A DNA stretch of 48,253 nt from Bacillota bacterium (GTDB lineage Bacteria > Bacillota_I > Bacilli_A > Izemoplasmatales > Hujiaoplasmataceae). Location: assembly GCA_003245625.1 (NCBI GenBank), contig QKCT01000038.1, positions 1 through 48,253 of the forward strand. Direction: 5' to 3'. Under the pieces are notes generated by a model. It ran no database searches. It had not been told where the DNA came from and saw nothing but the letters and a program-made list of their open reading frames with translations. A program made the translations under genes and the position numbers. Positions 24,582 to 32,875 of the stretch are shown piece after piece (positions within the stretch are counted from its first letter, which is position 1; the number at the start of each line of letters is the position of its first letter).

Positions 24582-25241
24582 ATGAAAGAAGTAAAACCGA
24601 TGTCACGACGCGATCGAATCCGTGAGATGACAATCACAGCCATGTTTATTGCAATTATTGCAGTAATGGCATTTACACCAATTGGGTTTATAACCATTTT
24701 TGCTGTAGCAGCGACCCTAATTCATATTCCAGTTTTGATTGGGGGAGCAGTACTTGGTAGAAGAACAGGAATTATCCTTGGTCTAGCTTTTGGAGTTGTA
24801 TCTTTAATCAGAGGAGCAACATCCGCAGACCTAAACTTTGTATTTGTATTTCCTTGGGTATCGATTCTACCAAGATTTATATTTGGTTTACTGATATACG
24901 ATGTCTATCAGTTAACTTTGAAGCTGGTGAAGAAACGTATCCTTGCTTTGGTAATTAGTTTCTTCGTATTATCCATGCTGCATTCGATAATGGTATTGCC
25001 ATTAATGGTGAGTGCCTTCCCGATTATTGTAAACAGTTCTACCTTAAGTCTTAAGGTTGGAGATGCTCTCGCCTTTATATCAGAAACAAATACACTTTCA
25101 ATAGCAATGAAAGTGATTTGGGGAGTTTTGATTTCTAATAGCATTTTAGAAGCTGTTCTTGCCGCAACAGTTGGTGCAATTGTTGCCGATCGTTTGATTC
25201 AATACTTGAAATTTAACCAATCTTATACAGTTAGTGAGTGA
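24582..25241 (+). CDS. ECF transporter S component, probably for pantothenate (PanT-like)
   Basis: The start ATG at 24582 (MKEVKPMSRRDRIREMT) has AAAGGAAAAGAG upstream; the track's GTG is less likely. The 219-residue protein has about six hydrophobic helices, and its first, REMTITAMFIAIIAVMAF, carries the small-residue pattern of ECF S components (the A-x-x-x-A face that docks to EcfT). S components bind the vitamin and share an energising module encoded elsewhere. The overlap with coaX, the pantothenate kinase gene, strongly suggests pantothenate as substrate (inference from context). A small hairpin CCACaaaaGTGG lies just upstream; I see no riboswitch. Confidence 0.82.
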   Translation: MKEVKPMSRRDRIREMTITAMFIAIIAVMAFTPIGFITIFAVAATLIHIPVLIGGAVLGRRTGIILGLAFGVVSLIRGATSADLNFVFVFPWVSILPRFIFGLLIYDVYQLTLKLVKKRILALVISFFVLSMLHSIMVLPLMVSAFPIIVNSSTLSLKVGDALAFISETNTLSIAMKVIWGVLISNSILEAVLAATVGAIVADRLIQYLKFNQSYTVSE

Positions 25242-25999
25242 GTAATGTGAAGACAGTTATCGATATCGGGAATACGACCATAGCTATTGGTTTGTCAAAA
25301 GACGGAAAATCAATCGATAAGGTCTACCGACTCAACACAGAAAAGAATCGTTCTTATGACGAGTATAGTCTTTTATTAAAAGACTTTTTACCTTCTTGTG
25401 AACGTGTAATAATTTCATCCGTGGTTCCAGAGCTTAACGAAGTATTTCGGGAGTATTTTGAGAATCGCTATGAGATTACCCCTTTGTTCTTAGGACAAGG
25501 AGTAAAAACAGGAATTCAAATTTTATCAGATAATCCCAAGGAAGTTGGCGCTGACTTAATCGGGAATACCGTAGCCGCAACCACACTCTATGATGAGACT
25601 TGTCTCATTATCGATTTAGGTACCGCTACGACATTTACTTATATTGAGAAGAAAGCACTAAAAGGGGTCATTATTTCGACAGGATTGACCACTAGTAAAG
25701 ATGCTTTGATTAATAAAGCCTCTTTATTACCACAAATTGAGTTGATTCCTCCTAAAAAACTATTAGGAACCAATTCAGCTGATTGTATCAAATCCGGTTT
25801 GCTTTATGGCCATGCTTCTATGATCGACGGAATGATCAAGCGTGTTAAAGATGATGTACAAAATCCTGACTTGACTGTTGTACTCACAGGTGGCCACGCA
25901 AAAATCATTTATCCACTCACCAATGAAAAGATGATTAAGGATGAAACATTAATCTTAAAGGGACTCCTAATTTTACTGGAAAAGAATTCCGCAGAATGA
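25238..25999 (+). CDS. coaX: Type III pantothenate kinase
   Basis: This ~253-residue enzyme does the first CoA step, phosphorylating pantothenate. It shows the ASKHA-fold phosphate loop IDIGNTTIAIG at the start, GADLIGNTVAATTL near residue 104, LIIDLGTATTFTYI with the catalytic Asp and KGVIISTGLTTSKDAL. GTG at 25238 overlaps the preceding stop (GTGA); GTG at 25247, which would start MKTVIDIGNTT, is an equally good choice and no strong Shine-Dalgarno decides. Translation is coupled to the S-component gene, so uptake and trapping of pantothenate are co-expressed. A terminator follows. Confidence 0.93.
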   Translation: MSNVKTVIDIGNTTIAIGLSKDGKSIDKVYRLNTEKNRSYDEYSLLLKDFLPSCERVIISSVVPELNEVFREYFENRYEITPLFLGQGVKTGIQILSDNPKEVGADLIGNTVAATTLYDETCLIIDLGTATTFTYIEKKALKGVIISTGLTTSKDALINKASLLPQIELIPPKKLLGTNSADCIKSGLLYGHASMIDGMIKRVKDDVQNPDLTVVLTGGHAKIIYPLTNEKMIKDETLILKGLLILLEKNSAE

Positions 26000-26007
26000 G
26001 TTTGTAA

Positions 26008-26034
26008 AAATGCACATGATTTGTGCATTTTTTT
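26008..26034 (+). terminator. Terminator after coaX
   Basis: The 9-bp stem AAATGCACA/TGTGCATTT with a 5-base loop is followed by a T tract. Confidence 0.9.
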
Positions 26035-26042
26035 CATTCATG

Positions 26043-26051
26043 TGGTACAAT
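26043..26051 (+). promoter_or_regulatory. Extended -10 promoter of the polA operon
   Basis: TGGTACAAT lies 29 bases before the polA ATG. The -35 region overlaps the coaX terminator and shows no good hexamer. Confidence 0.45.
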
Positions 26052-26079
26052 AAAATAACAACATACGGTGGTGAAAACA

Positions 26080-28698
26080 ATGAAGAAACTATTATTGATC
26101 GATGCGAGTAATCTGCTGTTTCGATCTTATTATGCTACGGCATATACAGGGAATCTCATGCAAAACAAAGATGGACTCTATACCAATGGAATCTATGGTT
26201 TTGCGCATGCAATGATTAAATTGCTTTCCGATGGATATACACATGTTTTGGTTGCCTTGGATCCAGGTGGGAAGACGCATCGACATGTGGACTACCCGGA
26301 ATACAAAGGAACAAGAAGTGATACGCCACCTGAATTAATTATGCAATTTCCGTTGATGGAAGAATATTTGGATGCTCTTGGTGTCTATTATTATAAGCAA
26401 GAATTCTATGAAGCAGATGATATTATAGGTTACGCCGTCAATCATTTTAAACAAGAATTTGACCAAATTACCATTTACAGCAATGACCACGACTTAATGC
26501 AATTACTAGATCAAAACGTGAATCAAATTGTCTCTCGCAAAGGGCTAAAAGAAATCGAAGTCTTTACACCGGAATACTTAGTAGAAAAACTAGGAGTGAA
26601 ACCGGAACAAATCACTGACTATAAAGGGCTTGTCGGAGATACATCCGACAATATCCCTGGTGTACCTGGAATTGGACCAAAAACCGCCAGCAAACTATTA
26701 AGTGAATACCAAACAATTGAAAATTTATTGGAACATGTCGATGACTTATCAGGAAAACTGAAAGAACGCATTGCAGAAAACAAAGACATCGCAGAATTCT
26801 CCAAAAAACTAGCGACGATCATCACCGATTTCGATAGTGAGATAGAGTTGGAAAAGACGGAGTATAAAGGCTTTAATCGAGAGGATCTTACTGCTTTTTA
26901 TCAAAAGATGAATTTCTATTCTTTCATCAAGAACTTAGGCACCAAAATTGAAACCAAACCAAGTGACTATGTTGTAATCAAAAAACCAGAAGAAATTAAA
27001 GTGATTCTATCAAATCATAGTTATCTGCATTTAGAATTGTTTGGCTCTAACTATCATAATGCTATCCCTTTAGGATTTGGAGCGATATTCTCAGAAGTCC
27101 CATATTTCATACCGTTTGACATCGCCATTTCCAGTAAAGCTTTTATTCATTTCTTGGAATCCGATACATACAAAAAATCTGTCTATGACCTCAAAGCAAT
27201 GAAGGTCCATTTGCTATGGAATAATATTCATATCAAGGGGTTTGAATATGACCTTCTTTTAGCCGCCTATTTAAATAGTTCTTCTGTGAATCAAGAAGAG
27301 TTTCGAGAAGTAGTTGAGTTATATGGATATCACGATGTACAATTTGATCAACAAGTGTATGACAAAGGCGCGAAATATCATGTTCCCGAAGAATCCATCT
27401 ACATCCCTCATATCATTCAAAAGGTAAAAGCGATTGAGGCTACCAAAGAGGAAGCACTTCAAAAAATCAAAGAATTCGAACAAGAATATCTTTTGAATGA
27501 AGTTGAAATTCCGATGGCTTCTTTACTAGCTGACATGGAGTTTCAAGGAATCACAATTGATCAAAATAATTTAGAAGAGTTTGGATCCGATTTGCAAACT
27601 AAAATATCCGAATCCGAGCAATTAATCTATGATTTAGCTGGAGAAGAATTCAACATCAATAGTCCGAAGCAACTAGGGGAAATACTCTTCGAGAAAATGG
27701 GGCTACCATCCTATAAGAAAACAAAAACGGGATATTCTACCGATATTTCCGTATTAAGTAAATTGACAGGATTCAGTCCGATTATTGATGCAATCATAGG
27801 TTATCGTACCTATACCAAATTGTTCAGTACTTATTACGAAGGGTTCAAACAGGCGCTTCTATTGAAAGAAGATTCGAAAATTCACACCATGTACCAGCAG
27901 GCATTAACAAAAACTGGACGTCTATCTTCCAAAGATCCGAATCTGCAAAATATCCCAGTGAGAAACGAAGATGGACGCGTAATTCGAAAAGTATTTGTTC
28001 CTTCGAAAGGGAATGTTCTATTATCCTTTGACTATTCTCAAATCGAACTTCGAGTTTTGGCGGAAATGGGAGATGTCAAAAACTTGAAAACCGCATTTCA
28101 AAACGATATCGATGTTCATGAAGCAACTGGTAAATTGATTTTTAAAAAAGACAGCATCGATCGTATGGAAAGATCCATAGCCAAAGCAATCAACTTCAGT
28201 ATCATTTACGGAAAAACACCTTGGGGACTTTCTGAAGATCTCAATATTCCTTTGAATAAAGCGAAGGAATTTATCGACAACTATTATGAAAACTATCCAG
28301 AAATCTTAGAGATGATGGAAGAAAACGAAACGTTTGCTAAAGATAACGGATATGTCAAAACAAAATTTAATCGAGTCGTATACATCGATGAAATTCTTTC
28401 CAAAAACTATCAAACAAGACAATTTGGGAAGAGAATCGCTATGAACGCACCAATTCAAGGGACTGCAGCTGATATCCTTAAAATCGCGATGGTCAAAATC
28501 AAGCAAACATTTGAAGAAAAACACATTCAATCACGTATGATTTTGCAAATTCATGATGAAATTGTATTAGATGTAGAACCGCAAGAAGAAGAAATCGTTA
28601 CTCAAATTGTGAAAGATACGATGGAACACGCAGTCGATTTCAAAACAAAATTGGTCGCGAATTATGCGACAGGAGATAATCTATACGAGGTGAAGTAA
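26080..28698 (+). CDS. polA: DNA polymerase I
   Basis: The start ATG at 26080 (MKKLLLIDASNLLFRS) has GGTGGTG 7 bases upstream, giving 872 residues. It has three parts. The 5'-3' exonuclease (about 1-285) contains YEADDIIGY, SNDHDLMQLL and GDTSDNIPGVPGIGPKTA. A 3'-5' exonuclease-like domain (about 295-460) is degenerate: HLELFGSN stands where the DXE motif should be and the last Tyr/Asp motif is missing, so proofreading is unlikely, as in Bacillus. The polymerase (about 470-872) contains motif A DYSQIELRVLA, motif B RSIAKAINFSIIYG and motif C QIHDEIVL. It overlaps mutM-coaE by one base (TAATG), making a repair operon. Confidence 0.97.
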   Translation: MKKLLLIDASNLLFRSYYATAYTGNLMQNKDGLYTNGIYGFAHAMIKLLSDGYTHVLVALDPGGKTHRHVDYPEYKGTRSDTPPELIMQFPLMEEYLDALGVYYYKQEFYEADDIIGYAVNHFKQEFDQITIYSNDHDLMQLLDQNVNQIVSRKGLKEIEVFTPEYLVEKLGVKPEQITDYKGLVGDTSDNIPGVPGIGPKTASKLLSEYQTIENLLEHVDDLSGKLKERIAENKDIAEFSKKLATIITDFDSEIELEKTEYKGFNREDLTAFYQKMNFYSFIKNLGTKIETKPSDYVVIKKPEEIKVILSNHSYLHLELFGSNYHNAIPLGFGAIFSEVPYFIPFDIAISSKAFIHFLESDTYKKSVYDLKAMKVHLLWNNIHIKGFEYDLLLAAYLNSSSVNQEEFREVVELYGYHDVQFDQQVYDKGAKYHVPEESIYIPHIIQKVKAIEATKEEALQKIKEFEQEYLLNEVEIPMASLLADMEFQGITIDQNNLEEFGSDLQTKISESEQLIYDLAGEEFNINSPKQLGEILFEKMGLPSYKKTKTGYSTDISVLSKLTGFSPIIDAIIGYRTYTKLFSTYYEGFKQALLLKEDSKIHTMYQQALTKTGRLSSKDPNLQNIPVRNEDGRVIRKVFVPSKGNVLLSFDYSQIELRVLAEMGDVKNLKTAFQNDIDVHEATGKLIFKKDSIDRMERSIAKAINFSIIYGKTPWGLSEDLNIPLNKAKEFIDNYYENYPEILEMMEENETFAKDNGYVKTKFNRVVYIDEILSKNYQTRQFGKRIAMNAPIQGTAADILKIAMVKIKQTFEEKHIQSRMILQIHDEIVLDVEPQEEEIVTQIVKDTMEHAVDFKTKLVANYATGDNLYEVK

Positions 28699-30119
28699 TG
28701 CCAGAACTTCCAGAAGTGGAAACCGTAAGACAGACGTTAAAAGGTTTGGTCGTAGGAAAAAAAGTCACGAATGTAATCATTCACTATGATAAAATCATTT
28801 CTCCTTTGTCGATTTCCATGTTTAAACAAATGTTGATTGGTCAAACCATAAGAGATATTCGAAGACATGCTAAATATCTCTTCTTTGATTTTGATACGAC
28901 AACCATGGTCAGTCATTTGCGAATGGAAGGCAAATACTATTTGCGTCAATCTTTAGAAGAGGCAACCAAACATGAGCATATCCTGTTTGAACTCGATCAC
29001 AAAGAGTACCTTTGTTATCACGACGTACGCAAATTTGGAACCATGGATTTGGTTCCTTTAGGTCAGGAGAGACAACTTCCAAGTGTCGCCGATTTGGGAA
29101 AAGAAGGCAATGATCCTCATTGGACAAAAGAAGAATTACATGACTTGATTCGTTCTTCTAAACGCCCAATCAAGGCGATTCTACTAGATCAGCATATCAT
29201 TTCCGGTTTAGGAAATATCTATGTAGATGAGACCTTATTTCGAGCAAAAATCAACCCCAATACGTTGGGATCAAAGTTGACCATTTATCAAGCAAAAAGA
29301 ATTCTTGATGCCGCCTCCATTGTTTTGGACAAAGCGATAGGACTAGGAGGTACCACCATCCGTACTTATCACTCTAATATAGGTGTTGATGGAAGATTTC
29401 AAAATGAATTATTGGTCCATACATTTGCTGGAAAACCATGCAAGATTTGTGGTGACACAATCCAAAAAATCAAAGTTGGAGGACGGGGTACCTACTATTG
29501 TCCAACTTGCCAAAGAGATGATTCACCATTGATTATAGGATTGACCGGAGGAATTGCCAGTGGGAAGTCCTTCGTATCGGATTGGTTTCAAAAACGCAAG
29601 ATAACGGTCTTAGACGCAGACAAGATTTATAAAAATCTATTAAAAACAAATAAAATCATGTATAATGAGATTGTGCAAAATTTTGGACAAGAAATTGTCA
29701 AAGACAATGAAATCGATCGCAGACGATTGGGAGAAATCATTTTTCATGATAAAACCAAACGCGAGGTGCTCAATCAAATTACTCACCCATTCGTATTGGA
29801 AGAGATGAACCAACAAATTGAAGTCTTGAAAAAGAAAAAAAGACAACTGATTGTATTGGATATTCCATTGTTGTTTGAAGCAAACCTGGAATACATGGTT
29901 AATCTTATTCTTTTGGTCTATGTTGATTTGCAAACACAAATCAAACGGTTAATGATTCGAGATCATATCGATGAATCTGAAGCGCTTCAAAAAATACATG
30001 CACAAATGGACTTGAATGAAAAGAGAGCGTTGGCAGATATTGTTGTCGATAATTCCAATTCTGTGTCTGAAACAATTCAACAATTACAAATCATTTATCA
30101 ACAATTAAGGAGGAAATAA
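28698..30119 (+). CDS. mutM-coaE: MutM-CoaE fusion: formamidopyrimidine-DNA glycosylase joined to dephospho-CoA kinase
   Basis: This 473-residue ORF carries two complete enzymes. Residues 1-275 are MutM: MPELPEVETVRQTL with catalytic Pro2/Glu3, RHAKYLFF, HIISGLGNIYVDETLF, and the zinc finger CKICGD...CPTCQ. Residues 278-473 are CoaE: P-loop IIGLTGGIASGKS, DADKIYKNLL, LDIPLLFEANLEY and the lid/terminal ADIVVDNS. Only about four residues separate the last zinc-finger segment from the kinase. MutM excises oxidised purines; CoaE does the last CoA step. In Bacillus both genes lie near each other after polA as separate ORFs, so this is an in-frame fusion of neighbours. A TTG at 29529 could give separate CoaE, but no good Shine-Dalgarno precedes it. 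Confidence 0.95.
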   Translation: MPELPEVETVRQTLKGLVVGKKVTNVIIHYDKIISPLSISMFKQMLIGQTIRDIRRHAKYLFFDFDTTTMVSHLRMEGKYYLRQSLEEATKHEHILFELDHKEYLCYHDVRKFGTMDLVPLGQERQLPSVADLGKEGNDPHWTKEELHDLIRSSKRPIKAILLDQHIISGLGNIYVDETLFRAKINPNTLGSKLTIYQAKRILDAASIVLDKAIGLGGTTIRTYHSNIGVDGRFQNELLVHTFAGKPCKICGDTIQKIKVGGRGTYYCPTCQRDDSPLIIGLTGGIASGKSFVSDWFQKRKITVLDADKIYKNLLKTNKIMYNEIVQNFGQEIVKDNEIDRRRLGEIIFHDKTKREVLNQITHPFVLEEMNQQIEVLKKKKRQLIVLDIPLLFEANLEYMVNLILLVYVDLQTQIKRLMIRDHIDESEALQKIHAQMDLNEKRALADIVVDNSNSVSETIQQLQIIYQQLRRK

Positions 30120-30120
30120 C

Positions 30121-30486
30121 ATGTCAATCAGAGGATTCTTTTCGCCCAGTTGCGAAACCAGAGAACTGCATGTCGATTCCGAATTGCGGACTCATTATTA
30201 CCGCAATAATTTTAAGCAAGTCGTCGAAGGCTTAAAGAAGTTGGCAGAGAGAAACAATATGGCTCTAAAAGATGTCAATGAGATTCATAAAGAAGTCTAT
30301 TTAATTGGAAATGGATTTGACAGTATTGTTACAGTCAGTCAAATCACTCCCATTGAAGCTGGTGTTGACATCAAACTAAACTTCTTTTCGGCTATGGGAT
30401 TTGGTCGTCCCAAAAAGAAAGTCGTGAAGTTTTACAAAGAATTAGGTGAGATTTTAAACTTCAAGGGAATATCGCTACACCCATAA
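30121..30486 (+). CDS. Conserved-looking protein of unknown function between coaE and dnaB
   Basis: I do not recognise this 121-residue protein. ATG follows the coaE stop by one base, with AAGGAGG upstream, and the next gene begins 11 bases after its stop, so it is surely translated with the replication genes. It appears soluble and basic, with an N-terminal MSIRGFFSPSCETRELHVDS, a helix FKQVVEGLKKLAERNN, strands (EVYLIGNGFDSIVTVSQI, GVDIKLNFFSAMGFG), a Lys-rich turn RPKKKVVKFYKELGE and no signal or membrane segment. In Bacillus this slot holds nrdR, but the nrdR zinc ribbon is absent here. A link to DnaB/DnaI function is conceivable but untested. Confidence 0.75.
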   Translation: MSIRGFFSPSCETRELHVDSELRTHYYRNNFKQVVEGLKKLAERNNMALKDVNEIHKEVYLIGNGFDSIVTVSQITPIEAGVDIKLNFFSAMGFGRPKKKVVKFYKELGEILNFKGISLHP

Positions 30487-30496
30487 GGAGAAGCAT

Positions 30497-31711
30497 TTGG
30501 AAACAATCAGAAGAAGCGATGCGTTTGTCGTTTCCGGTGAAGGCTTCTGTTCCTCCATTGATTATCAAGTATTGACCCTATTGTATCAACCAATCATCGG
30601 TGATTCCGCATACACTCTGTATTTGACGCTGATGAACTTAATGGATCGACAATCCTTGATTTCGGAAGAATACTTACATGCCGACCTAGAATCACTACTT
30701 AATCGCAAATTGGATTTTATTGAAAAGGATCGTTATAAACTAGAAGCCATCGGACTGTTGGTGACTTTTTTCGCTGGTGATAGTTTCACCTACGAAATCA
30801 AATTACCACTTTCTGCAAAAGGGTTTGTCAATGATGGTATTCTAGGACAATATTTGATTACTGCAATCACAAAGAAACGATTCAAAAAAATCCTAAAAGT
30901 TTTCAAAATTTCTGAACCGAATAAAAAGCAGAAATATAATATATCCAAAGCTTTTAACGAAGTGTTTCCTTCGATTGGAAGCGAGGAAGATGTCTATGAG
31001 TCTAATTTATTAGCCACAGATAAGAATCGATTAATATCGTTGAATGAATATGATTTCAATTGGCGTTTGTTTCAAGAAAGTCTTCCGGATGGAATGGTTG
31101 CGACTGACGATTTAACAGAAGCAATTAAACGCAAAGTAGAAAGTCTTTCTTACGTGTATGGGCTCGATGAATTGCAGATGAAGGATGTATTGTTGAAATC
31201 TTTGGATGAAAACAATCATGTCAATATCGTCAGTCTCTCGAAAAATGCTCGATATGAATTTGAAACAATCGAACAAACACAAGAAAAACAAAAAACTCCT
31301 GAGACCCCAGTAGAAAGAAACAATCCTGCAGACCCAGTAGAGTTCTTCAAAAATGTATCTCCGATTCAAGTACTCGAAGAAATGGGAGAAGGAATGGTTT
31401 CTTCAGCGGATCTTCGTACAGTGGAGCGTTTGATTGAAGAAGTGGGACTAAACCCATCTGTTGTCAATGTTTTAATTGCCTATATCGCAAAAACCAAAGA
31501 TGGAGTTTTACCTGGTTATACCTATTTCCAAAAAGTTGGAATGTCTTGGAAACGCAATCAAATTAACACGGTCGAACTTGCGATGGATTATGTCAAGCAT
31601 TTGGAAGCTGCAAGAAATAATCCGAAGAATACATATAATAGTAAAAACAAACCAAAAGATGTCGAAGTCGATTGGTTAGAAGATTATATCAATAACATGG
31701 AAGATAGGTGA
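30497..31711 (+). CDS. dnaB: Replication initiation and membrane attachment protein DnaB (Gram-positive type)
   Basis: This 404-residue protein starts at TTG 30497, with AAGGAG 6 bases upstream. The N-terminal winged-helix part (LTLLYQPIIGDSAYTLYLTLMNL) and the C-terminal DnaD-like domain (VEFFKNVSPIQVLEEMGEGMVSS, then RTVERLIEEVGLNPSVVNVLIAY and the YTYFQKVGMSWKRNQINTVELA tail) define Firmicutes DnaB, a helicase co-loader, not the helicase itself. It acts with DnaD and DnaI at oriC and during restart. The end overlaps the GTG alternative start of dnaI. A Gln/Lys/Pro-rich linker lies near residues 255-275. Confidence 0.9.
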   Translation: METIRRSDAFVVSGEGFCSSIDYQVLTLLYQPIIGDSAYTLYLTLMNLMDRQSLISEEYLHADLESLLNRKLDFIEKDRYKLEAIGLLVTFFAGDSFTYEIKLPLSAKGFVNDGILGQYLITAITKKRFKKILKVFKISEPNKKQKYNISKAFNEVFPSIGSEEDVYESNLLATDKNRLISLNEYDFNWRLFQESLPDGMVATDDLTEAIKRKVESLSYVYGLDELQMKDVLLKSLDENNHVNIVSLSKNARYEFETIEQTQEKQKTPETPVERNNPADPVEFFKNVSPIQVLEEMGEGMVSSADLRTVERLIEEVGLNPSVVNVLIAYIAKTKDGVLPGYTYFQKVGMSWKRNQINTVELAMDYVKHLEAARNNPKNTYNSKNKPKDVEVDWLEDYINNMEDR

Positions 31712-31716
31712 TCATC

Positions 31717-32613
31717 ATGAAGAAGATCAACGACTTTCTGCCAAGAACAGAATCCGTCGATTATGATGAAATTATCGACCGCTTCATGGCAGATCCAATC
31801 GTGAGTGATTTCATCATTAAAAATGACCTCACCAACGATACGATCAAAGAAGGCATTAATGATATCCTTACCTTTATGGATGAAAAGGAAAAATGTAATC
31901 ATTGTAAAGGCCTTTTTGAATGTAAACTGAATACGACAGGATATTGGCCTCGTTTGGCTTTGTATAATGGCAGCATTCAGCTCCAATACGAGAAATGTCA
32001 ATATAATAAAGGCGATGAATCTGCTAAGAACATCGACGCCTTTTATGTGCCAAAGAAAATCTTCCAAGCGAGTTTGGATGATTTTGACATGCTTGGACAA
32101 GTTCGCAAAGAAATCCATCGATACATGATGAGTTTCATTAAGCAGTACAATAAAGACACCTACGTCAAAGGAATGTACATCAGCGGCCCTTATGGAACCG
32201 GAAAAACATATATTCTTGCGACCCTAGCAAATGAACTCGCAAAAAAAGGTTCACATATAACATTTGCATATTATCCAGATTTAGTTCGCGAACTCAAATC
32301 ATCGATTGGTAGTGAGAACTTTGAAGATAAAATCGAAGCACTCAAGAAAACAGAAATCTTGTTTTTAGATGATATCGGTGGCGAAAGTCCGAATGCATTT
32401 ATTCGGGATGAGGTCTTGGGACCAATTCTTCAATATCGATTATTGGATCAAAAACCAACCTTCTTCTCATCCAACTTGAAGTCCAAGGTTTTGATCGACG
32501 CTATGTCTAAGGATAGCTCTACTTTAGAGAAAACAAAGTCACTTCGAATCGTGGAACGGATTCGCGCATTAACCGAAGAATTTGAATTAACTGAAAAACC
32601 TCATATTTCTTGA
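31717..32613 (+). CDS. dnaI: Primosomal helicase loader DnaI
   Basis: The start ATG at 31717 (MKKINDFLPRTE) has AGGTGAT 6 bases upstream, giving 298 residues; GTG at 31708 overlaps the dnaB stop and is an alternative. The N-terminal helicase-interacting domain has a zinc-binding cluster CNHCKGLFEC near residue 65. The AAA+ domain has Walker A GPYGTGKTYILATLAN near residue 155 and Walker B EILFLDDIGGES. A C-terminal arginine-finger region is SLRIVERIRALTEEF. It loads the replicative helicase onto DNA at initiation. It is the last gene of the polA-dnaI operon, and the thrS promoter overlaps its stop. Confidence 0.94.
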   Translation: MKKINDFLPRTESVDYDEIIDRFMADPIVSDFIIKNDLTNDTIKEGINDILTFMDEKEKCNHCKGLFECKLNTTGYWPRLALYNGSIQLQYEKCQYNKGDESAKNIDAFYVPKKIFQASLDDFDMLGQVRKEIHRYMMSFIKQYNKDTYVKGMYISGPYGTGKTYILATLANELAKKGSHITFAYYPDLVRELKSSIGSENFEDKIEALKKTEILFLDDIGGESPNAFIRDEVLGPILQYRLLDQKPTFFSSNLKSKVLIDAMSKDSSTLEKTKSLRIVERIRALTEEFELTEKPHIS

Positions 32614-32637
32614 CATCTCAAAAAAAACAGATATAAT
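32610..32637 (+). promoter_or_regulatory. Promoter of thrS
   Basis: TTGACA (32610-32615), a 16-base spacer and TATAAT (32632-32637). The -35 overlaps the dnaI TGA stop codon. Confidence 0.85.
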
Positions 32638-32644
32638 ATGTACT

Positions 32645-32857
32645 ATAAAGACGAAGAAGAGGACATGAAATTCCTGTTTCAATCTCCAAGCGAGTTCGGA
32701 TTGGTGTGAGCCGAACAGAGAGAACGGAAGATTACCACCTCGGAGTTGGTTCTAGAAAGAAACCCGTACCAGGCGTTAACGGATGGAGTGCTTATCGAAA
32801 GATAAGAAGTAAGGTGGTACCGCGATTTTGATCGTCCTTTTTTAGGACGATTTTTTA
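32645..32857 (+). promoter_or_regulatory. T-box riboswitch, threonine-specific (thrS leader)
   Basis: The antiterminator AAGGTGGTACCGCG is at 32811-32824. The terminator ATCGTCCT/AGGACGAT plus T run is at 32831-32857. The likely specifier is ACC (Thr) in GAAGATTACCACC (32727-32739). A consensus promoter precedes it, so the leader is a dedicated thrS switch. Confidence 0.94.
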
Positions 32858-32875
32858 TTTATAAGGAGGATTATT

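Noticed and set aside
29500-29560. Possible frameshift or missed stop between mutM and coaE
   Set aside because: The frame is continuous, both halves are complete in the same frame, and no stop or alternative ATG with a ribosome site is seen. Raw reads would still be worth checking, so the fusion is kept as a finding.
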